Assembly (NCBI GenBank): GCA_003645385.1
Contig: QNEY01000028.1
Location: 1 to 11,463 of the forward strand
Source of the DNA: Gammaproteobacteria bacterium
GTDB lineage: Bacteria; Pseudomonadota; Gammaproteobacteria; Nitrosococcales; Methylophagaceae
Length of the DNA: 11,463 nucleotides
Reading direction: 5' to 3'
Below the pieces are notes generated by a model, which saw nothing but the letters and a program-made list of their open reading frames with translations, did not search any database and was not told the origin of the DNA. Position 1 is the stretch's first letter, and every line of letters begins with the position of its first letter. Shown in pieces: positions 7,193 through 11,463 of this stretch. A program made the translations under genes and the position numbers.

Positions 7193-7969
7193 TTAATCAG
7201 TTTGGTCAGATTCTAAATCACAGTGATCAAGTTCAGGCATGGAAACATCGGGTATTTCACCACCTAACTGATGAATTGTTTCTGCCATAGTTTCAACACG
7301 TTTATCCAATGCATGGATATGCTCGATCAATCCGTGTATTGCAGTAGCCACAGGATCAAGTGTTTCACTAGATGTGCCATAAGCATCAAAACCCACTAAT
7401 TGTGCCAGTTTCTGCTGTTGCTTTTCATCTTCACTTAAAGTTGTTTTTACTACACGTCCAGGAACACCAATTACTGTTTCTCCAGCAACTACATCTTTGA
7501 CAACTACAGCATTAGATCCAATTCTGGCACCTTCATGTACACAAATAGGTCCTAATACTTTTGCACCAGCACCGACCACAACATTATTTTCTAATGTAGG
7601 ATGTCGTTTACCTTCTTTCCATGAAGTTCCACCTAAAGTCACACCATGATAAAGGGTGCAATCATCACCAATCTCAGCTGTTTCACCGATAACAACACCC
7701 ATACCATGATCGATAAAAAACCGGCGGCCAATTTTGACTGCTGGGTGAATTTCAATACCAGTTAACCAACGACTAATGGTCGATGAAAATCGAGCTAACC
7801 ATTTCAAATTATGCAACCATAACCAATGGCTCAAGCGATGCCATTGAACTGCTTGAACACCGGGTGAAGTAGTAATAATCTCAAAAACATTACGCGCAGC
7901 AGGGTCACGATCAAATACACATTGGACATCTTCCTTAATTTGATGCCACAAACTAACTTGTTCCACCAT
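7193..7969 (-). CDS. cysE: Serine O-acetyltransferase (CysE)
   Basis: Transfers acetyl from acetyl-CoA to L-serine to make O-acetylserine, the first step of cysteine synthesis, and so supplies the substrate of the desulfurase downstream. The 258-residue protein has a short helical N-domain (1-70) and a left-handed beta-helix of hexapeptide repeats (about 72-175). Catalytic and binding residues are visible: D87-H88 in FIDHGMGVVIGETA, H108 in LYHGVTLGGTSW and R122-H123 in GKRHPTLE. After VPGRVV comes an unusual tail of about 80 residues, helical then acidic, ending QTD without the C-terminal isoleucine used to dock on O-acetylserine sulfhydrylase in E. coli. A strong GGGAGGAG ribosome site lies just before the ATG inside the end of trmJ; the genes overlap by one base (TAATG). 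The order trmJ-cysE-iscR is conserved in several gammaproteobacteria. Confidence 0.95.
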   Translation of the reverse strand: MVEQVSLWHQIKEDVQCVFDRDPAARNVFEIITTSPGVQAVQWHRLSHWLWLHNLKWLARFSSTISRWLTGIEIHPAVKIGRRFFIDHGMGVVIGETAEIGDDCTLYHGVTLGGTSWKEGKRHPTLENNVVVGAGAKVLGPICVHEGARIGSNAVVVKDVVAGETVIGVPGRVVKTTLSEDEKQQQKLAQLVGFDAYGTSSETLDPVATAIHGLIEHIHALDKRVETMAETIHQLGGEIPDVSMPELDHCDLESDQTD

Positions 7970-8709
7970 TACTCTCCTCCCTTATCTTGTTGCTTAGTTT
8001 CAGCTGCACGCAAAATGCCATGCAGAATTTGTAATTCATTTCTATCCAGATCTGCACGGTTAAATAATCGGCGTAATCGACGTATTAGATTACGTGGTTT
8101 TTCTGGATCCAAAAAGCCAATAGTCGTCAATGACTGCTCAAAATGATTATAAAGATGTTCCAAATCTTCAGAATCAATAGCTTCTCGATCTTCACCGATA
8201 CGTCCAATCTCAATAGTTGGATCAAAACTCATCTTTAATTCATAAGCTAAGACTTGTACTGCAGCAGCTAAGTTCAAAGAACTATATACAGGATTTGCTG
8301 GAATATTAATTAAATGCAGACAACGATCTAACTCTTCATTTGATAAACCTGAATGTTCTCGACCAAATACTATTGCAATATTAGTTTCGTCTGAAGCTTG
8401 TTGAATTTTCTCCACTGCTTCACGCGGGTTTACTACTGGAACCGGCAAATGACGTAGCCGTGCACTCATTCCATAGACCTGTTGACAACCTGCAATTGCA
8501 GCATCCAAACTATCATGGACAACAGCCTTTGCTAGCACATCATCTGCTCCTGACGCCCGGGCAGTTGCCTCTGCACTTGGATATATCTTTGGCTCCACTA
8601 AATGTAAATTCGACAATCCCATCGTTTTCATTGCCCGTGCCGCAGCACCTATATTCCCCGGGTGTGTTGTACCTACAAGTACAAACCGAATGTTATCTAA
8701 TATTTTCAT
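7969..8709 (-). CDS. trmJ: tRNA (cytidine/uridine-2'-O)-methyltransferase TrmJ
   Basis: A SPOUT-class methyltransferase that puts a 2'-O-methyl group on the ribose at position 32 of tRNA anticodon loops, using S-adenosylmethionine. The length of 246 residues equals that of E. coli TrmJ. Seen: motif 1 with the conserved arginine (HPGNIGAAARAMKTMGL, residues 16-32), knot motif 2 (AIVFGREHSGLSNEEL, 112-127) and motif 3 (IPANPVYSSLNLAAAVQ, 136-152), followed by a C-terminal helical extension typical of TrmJ. It overlaps the queA stop by four bases (ATGA) and the cysE start by one base, so all three are probably one transcript. TrmJ rather than TrmL or TrmH is chosen on length, the C-terminal extension and the cysE-iscR context. 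Confidence 0.94.
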   Translation of the reverse strand: MKILDNIRFVLVGTTHPGNIGAAARAMKTMGLSNLHLVEPKIYPSAEATARASGADDVLAKAVVHDSLDAAIAGCQQVYGMSARLRHLPVPVVNPREAVEKIQQASDETNIAIVFGREHSGLSNEELDRCLHLINIPANPVYSSLNLAAAVQVLAYELKMSFDPTIEIGRIGEDREAIDSEDLEHLYNHFEQSLTTIGFLDPEKPRNLIRRLRRLFNRADLDRNELQILHGILRAAETKQQDKGGE

Positions 8710-9737
8710 GACTCTTTTCTCGTGAGAAACATTGCATCGCCATAGCTAAAGAAGCGATATTTTTGTTCAATTGCATGTTGATAGGCATTCATTATATTTT
8801 CTTTACCAGCAAAGGCTGACACCAACATCAATAAAGTTGATTCCGACAAGTGGAAATTAGTAATCATCGCATCAATACTGTTGAATTGATAACCTGGATA
8901 AATAAAAATATCAGTCTCACCTTTAAACGGTTTGATTTTCCCAGATTTTGAAGCACTCTCCAATGCTCTTACACTGGTCGTTCCAACAGCAATCACCCTT
9001 CCTCCTCGTGCTTGAGTAGCCTTGACTTGTTCACATACAGATTCTGTTACTTCAATACGCTCTGAATGCATTTGATGGGTTTTAATATCATCTACACGCA
9101 CTGGTTGAAAAGTCCCAGCACCAACATGCAAGGTCACTTGTGCAGTTTCAATACCTAAGTTTTCAATTGTGTCCAACATCGATTGGTCAAAGTGTAAACC
9201 TGCTGTCGGTGCTGCCACCGCACCTATATGCTGAGCATAAACTGTTTGATATCGATCTAGATCTTCTTGCTCAACTTCACGCTCAATATAGGGTGGAAGC
9301 GGTAAACGCCCATAAGTTTCTAATGTTTGGGTCACCGTAGTTTCAACATGAAAATAAAGTTCAAATAGAGCACCTTGGCGCCCAACTACTTCAACATCTA
9401 AAATATCTTCTAATAATATATGTCGCCCTGCTTTTGGAGACTTGCTACTACGAATATGCGCTAAAACTCGATCTTCATCCAGCACCCGCTCCACCAGAAC
9501 TTCCACTTTACCGCCACTATCTTTTTGGCCTAATAAACGTGCAGGAATAACCTTAGTATTGTTAAATACCAACAAATCATCAGGTCGTAACAATGTAGGT
9601 AAATCAATGAATTGCAAATCATTGACCAAGCCACTAGTTCCATCAAGTGACAATAATCGACTTGCCGTACGTTCCTTTGATGGAAACTGGGCAATTAACT
9701 CTGGTGGGATATTAAATTGAAAATCTGTAAGTTGCAT
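8706..9737 (-). CDS. queA: S-adenosylmethionine:tRNA ribosyltransferase-isomerase (QueA)
   Basis: Makes epoxyqueuosine by transferring and isomerising the ribosyl part of S-adenosylmethionine onto 7-aminomethyl-7-deazaguanine in the anticodon of tRNAs for Asp, Asn, His and Tyr. Length 343 is typical. Family blocks are all present: FNIPPELIAQFP (8-19), LLVFNNTKVIPARLLG (55-70), APTAGLHFD (176-184), LHVGAGTFQPVR (203-214), VGTTSVRALE (251-260) and TNFHLSESTLLMLVSAF (293-309). The start agrees with the family N-terminus (M-x-x-T-D-F). The usual partner tgt does not follow; trmJ does, with a four-base overlap. No Shine-Dalgarno precedes the ATG, and an extended -10 lies eight bases upstream of it. 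Confidence 0.97.
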   Translation of the reverse strand: MQLTDFQFNIPPELIAQFPSKERTASRLLSLDGTSGLVNDLQFIDLPTLLRPDDLLVFNNTKVIPARLLGQKDSGGKVEVLVERVLDEDRVLAHIRSSKSPKAGRHILLEDILDVEVVGRQGALFELYFHVETTVTQTLETYGRLPLPPYIEREVEQEDLDRYQTVYAQHIGAVAAPTAGLHFDQSMLDTIENLGIETAQVTLHVGAGTFQPVRVDDIKTHQMHSERIEVTESVCEQVKATQARGGRVIAVGTTSVRALESASKSGKIKPFKGETDIFIYPGYQFNSIDAMITNFHLSESTLLMLVSAFAGKENIMNAYQHAIEQKYRFFSYGDAMFLTRKES

Positions 9738-9743
9738 GGTGGG

Positions 9744-9754
9744 AGATCATAACA
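9744..9754 (-). promoter_or_regulatory. Candidate extended -10 promoter of queA (leaderless)
   Basis: TGTTATGATCT on the minus strand holds TG-n-TATGAT (9754 to 9746), eight bases from the queA ATG, so the transcript would begin within a base or two of the start codon. There is no convincing -35 17 bases upstream. The same 11 bases stand before bioA. The gap between the TetR gene stop and queA is only 41 bases, so read-through from the repressor gene is an alternative. Confidence 0.4.
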
Positions 9755-9778
9755 AACCGCCCTGTTGGAGAATATTTA

Positions 9779-10378
9779 TTAATCGCTCAAACTTTTATGA
9801 ATTTGGTGATCAATGAATACCATTAGTTCTTTAAGTTCAACATCTGCTTGTAATTTATTATCTATAACAAGACTCGATAAGCCATGCATTAATGACCATA
9901 TATAAATTGCTTGGTTCTTTGGGTCATCACAACATATCGCCTTAACTTCTTGCAGAAGTTCGATTATCATCAATAATTCTCTGAAAGCATCATCACAGGT
10001 AGCACGCAGCTTCTCGTTTTCCTGAATAACCGTATCACCAAACATCAATCGGTAATAAGCTGCATTTTCAATCGCAAAGTTGATGTACGCTTGCCCCATC
10101 ATTCTAAATCGAGTTATCTCATCTTTTGATTCATCTAATCGTGCTACTCGTAAAGCTTCACTGAACTGTCTAAATCCTTCAATCGCCGTTGCTGTTAGTA
10201 ATGCTGACTTATCATCAAAATGTCGATATGCTGCCGTACGTGAGACCCCTACCCATTCACTTAAATTTCGCATCGTAATACTTGAAACACCCTGCTGATT
10301 AATCATTTCAATCGTCGCATTAATCAATGCAGTTCGTAAGTCGCCATGATGGTATTTTTGTTTATTTTCCTTAGCCAT
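9779..10378 (-). CDS. TetR/AcrR-family transcriptional regulator (WHG-type C-terminus)
   Basis: A 199-residue one-component regulator, probably a ligand-responsive repressor. The N-terminal DNA-binding domain covers about residues 13-60 (LRTALINATIEMINQQG, then the helix-turn-helix TMRNLSEWVGVSRTAAYRHF at 36-55 and DDKSALL). The C-terminal part has a pattern YINFAIENAAYYRLMFGD (about 93-110) resembling the WHG-type (TetR_C_33-like) effector domain, followed by helices including the segment IWSLMHGLSSLVID. The ligand is unknown. It is transcribed away from the DUF2141-DUF2269-SDR genes, with an 84-base intergenic region carrying an inverted repeat and overlapping promoters, so it most likely controls both itself and that operon. 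The same strand continues into queA after 41 bases, but the functions look unrelated. Confidence 0.92.
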   Translation of the reverse strand: MAKENKQKYHHGDLRTALINATIEMINQQGVSSITMRNLSEWVGVSRTAAYRHFDDKSALLTATAIEGFRQFSEALRVARLDESKDEITRFRMMGQAYINFAIENAAYYRLMFGDTVIQENEKLRATCDDAFRELLMIIELLQEVKAICCDDPKNQAIYIWSLMHGLSSLVIDNKLQADVELKELMVFIDHQIHKSLSD

Positions 10379-10400
10379 ATTATCAATCTAACACTTAATG

Positions 10401-10429
10401 TTGACACGGTCTACTTAAAGACATACAAT
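10401..10429 (+). promoter_or_regulatory. Strong sigma-70 promoter for the DUF2141 operon
   Basis: TTGACA (10401-10406), a 17-base spacer and TACAAT (10424-10429) make a near-consensus promoter. Transcription should start near 10436, giving a leader of about 27 bases to the ATG at 10463. A strong core promoter of this kind next to a TetR gene is normally held off by repressor. Confidence 0.7.
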
Positions 10430-10447
10430 CAATGTAACTCTTGTCAA
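10420..10447 (-). promoter_or_regulatory. Candidate promoter of the TetR-family gene
   Basis: On the minus strand TTGACA (10447 to 10442), a 16-base spacer and TATGTC (10425 to 10420) form a plausible promoter. Its -10 overlaps that of the opposite-strand promoter, so RNA polymerase could occupy only one of the two at a time. The -10 is weaker than that of the DUF2141 promoter. Confidence 0.45.
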
Positions 10448-10462
10448 CATCGAGCTTGTTTA

Positions 10463-10882
10463 ATGTTAATTAGGAATAACCTTTTCTATCTTTTTCTGAC
10501 ACTTTTATCACATCCAGTATTTGCTGCTGATATAACGGTAACAGTTGAAAACATAAAGAATACTGATGGTGCAATTCATATTGCTTTATTTACTGCCACT
10601 GACAATTTCCCTGACTCATCTACACGAACAGAAGGCATGGTTATGGAAACTGAACAGGACTCTGTCACAGGAACATTTAGCAACCTGCCTGAAAATGACT
10701 ATGCAATAGCCGTTTTTCATGATGAAAATGGTAATGGGAAATTAGATAAAAACTTCTTTGGCATACCTAAAGAACCCTACGGCTTTAGCGGTAATAGTAC
10801 TGGTCTAACCCCACCAAGCTTTAATGAAGCCAGTACAACACTAGCAACAGATGACGTGAGTCTTAATATAACGTTGAGGTGA
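10463..10882 (+). CDS. Secreted DUF2141-domain protein
   Basis: A 139-residue exported protein of unknown function. The frame is open from 10346, but the ATG at 10463 is chosen because it gives a clean signal peptide (residues 1-21/22: RNN, hydrophobic FYLFLTLL, cleavage after VFA or VFAA), lies downstream of the promoter, and avoids overlapping the divergent TetR gene. The mature part is a DUF2141 beta-sandwich: ITVTVENIKNTDGAIHIALF, then the central TFSNLPENDYAIAVFHDENG and a calcium-loop-like DENGNGKLD (87-95) followed by GIPKEPYGFS. It should lie in the periplasm or on the cell surface. The next gene begins three bases after its stop, so the two are co-transcribed. The biochemical role of DUF2141 proteins is not established. 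Confidence 0.88.
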   Translation: MLIRNNLFYLFLTLLSHPVFAADITVTVENIKNTDGAIHIALFTATDNFPDSSTRTEGMVMETEQDSVTGTFSNLPENDYAIAVFHDENGNGKLDKNFFGIPKEPYGFSGNSTGLTPPSFNEASTTLATDDVSLNITLR

Positions 10883-10885
10883 ATC

Positions 10886-11353
10886 ATGGAAACATATTTA
10901 ATTTTAAAAACTGTTCACATTATTGGTGCCATTTTATTTTTAGGTAATATCATCATTACAGGTTGGTGGAAATTCATGGCTAATAGAACTGGCAATCCTG
11001 TAATTATCGGCTTTGCACAACGACAAGTGACATTAACAGATTTTGTGTTTACAGCGGGCGGCTCTGCAATACTTTTTGTTGCCGGAATAGCTAATATTCT
11101 CCTCTACGACATAAGCATCACTACTAACTGGATAATGTGGGGGCTAGGTTTGTTCACTCTATCTGGCATTATCTGGGGTGTCATACTTATTCCTATCCAA
11201 ATCAAACAGGCACGTGAAGCCAAACAATTTACTGCTGACACAGTTATATCTGAACTGTACTGGAAACGAGAACTTCAATGGTATATATACGGTATCACGG
11301 CTACTATTTTACCGGTAATAAGTGTGCTATTTATGGTGATGAAACCTAGTTAA
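10886..11353 (+). CDS. DUF2269-like four-helix integral membrane protein
   Basis: A 155-residue inner-membrane protein with four predicted hydrophobic helices at about 4-26, 53-74, 82-105 and 132-153. A conserved-looking histidine near the N-terminus (KTVHIIGAILFLGNI, H11) and the overall pattern resemble DUF2269 predicted membrane proteins; no enzyme motif is visible. A strong ribosome site, GAGGTGA at 10876-10882, overlaps the stop of the DUF2141 gene and sits right before the ATG, so translation is tightly linked. The loop between helices 3 and 4 (about 106-130) is charged and probably cytoplasmic. It is followed after 36 bases by a short-chain dehydrogenase. Family assignment is by pattern and moderately sure. 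Confidence 0.8.
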   Translation: METYLILKTVHIIGAILFLGNIIITGWWKFMANRTGNPVIIGFAQRQVTLTDFVFTAGGSAILFVAGIANILLYDISITTNWIMWGLGLFTLSGIIWGVILIPIQIKQAREAKQFTADTVISELYWKRELQWYIYGITATILPVISVLFMVMKPS

Positions 11354-11389
11354 CCTAAACTCGAGATAATTAAATTAGAGGTAACAAAC

Positions 11390-11463
11390 ATGAAATCTAA
11401 GCTAATCTTAATTACTGGTGCATCAAGTGGAATTGGTGCCGAAATGGCAAAACAATTTGCACA
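11390..11463 (+). CDS. Short-chain dehydrogenase/reductase, N-terminal fragment (cut by window end)
   Basis: Only the first 24 codons are present. They begin MKSKLILITGASSGIGAEMA, which carries the Rossmann-fold nucleotide motif TGASSGIG of classical SDR enzymes, so the protein is an NAD(P)-dependent oxidoreductase. AGAGG at 11377-11381 lies eight bases before the ATG. The gene is on the same strand as the DUF2141 and DUF2269 genes and 36 bases behind the latter, with no terminator seen between them, so it probably belongs to the same TetR-controlled operon. Substrate and specificity cannot be judged from this fragment. Confidence 0.9.
   Translation, partial: MKSKLILITGASSGIGAEMAKQFA

Larger units (their letters stand above)
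10398..10450. promoter_or_regulatory. Perfect 9-base inverted repeat, candidate TetR operator
   Basis: ATGTTGACA at 10398-10406 is exactly matched by its reverse complement TGTCAACAT at 10442-10450. Arm centres are 44 bases apart, about four helical turns, so both arms face the same side of the DNA. Each arm contains a TTGACA -35 hexamer, one per strand. The left arm also sits in a short imperfect palindrome (GTTGAC-ACG-GTCTAC, 10400-10414) of a size that a single TetR dimer could bind. Binding by the adjacent regulator is inference. Confidence 0.55.

Noticed and set aside
9442..9720. 92-codon open frame opposite the 5' part of queA
   Set aside because: The reverse strand encodes conserved QueA blocks here; the product is Ser/Thr/Arg-rich without any family pattern.
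10346..10462. Upstream extension of the DUF2141 gene to an ATG at 10346
   Set aside because: It would overlap the TetR gene start, run through the promoter and operator region, and bury the clear signal peptide 39 residues inside the protein.

Overview
The window looks like a chromosomal segment of an AT-rich gammaproteobacterium. The strongest clue is the order queA - trmJ - cysE - iscR - cysteine desulfurase - iscA, a variant of the trmJ-cysE-iscR-iscS arrangement known from pseudomonads and Azotobacter. Other support comes from the IscR ligand set, the BioA type, and a NarL/UvrY-style two-component pair. The genus cannot be fixed from the sequence. Genes are packed tightly, the longest non-coding gap is 106 bases (2611-2716), and no RNA gene, insertion sequence or CRISPR array was seen.

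Left part (1-1294, + strand): the C-terminal end of a sensor histidine kinase overlaps a LuxR/NarL-type response regulator by four bases, followed by a small DUF1059-like protein. Next is bioA on the minus strand (1312-2610), with no other biotin gene in view. Divergent from bioA is a + strand pair (2717-5187): a GCS2-like glutamate-cysteine ligase homologue overlapping an AstE/aspartoacylase-type zinc hydrolase by 16 bases. The pair reads as a ligase and a hydrolase for amino-acid conjugates, but the substrate is unknown.

Central part (5213-9737, minus strand; transcription runs from high to low coordinates): queA, trmJ and cysE overlap one another. They are followed by a 65-base gap holding an IscR-type promoter/operator, then iscR, a NifS/IscS-family cysteine desulfurase and iscA. 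The group joins tRNA modification, cysteine synthesis and Fe-S assembly, with IscR probably repressing its own operon. The scaffold iscU, chaperones hscBA and ferredoxin fdx are absent, which is the main oddity here.

Right part (9779-11463): a TetR-family repressor on the minus strand is divergent from a + strand group: a secreted DUF2141 protein, a four-helix DUF2269-like membrane protein and the start of a short-chain dehydrogenase cut by the window edge. The gap between the repressor and the DUF2141 gene holds two overlapping promoters in opposite directions. Their -35 hexamers are the two arms of a perfect 9-base inverted repeat, a simple design for a self-regulated switch. A shared extended -10 motif lies directly against the start codons of bioA and queA and suggests leaderless transcripts.
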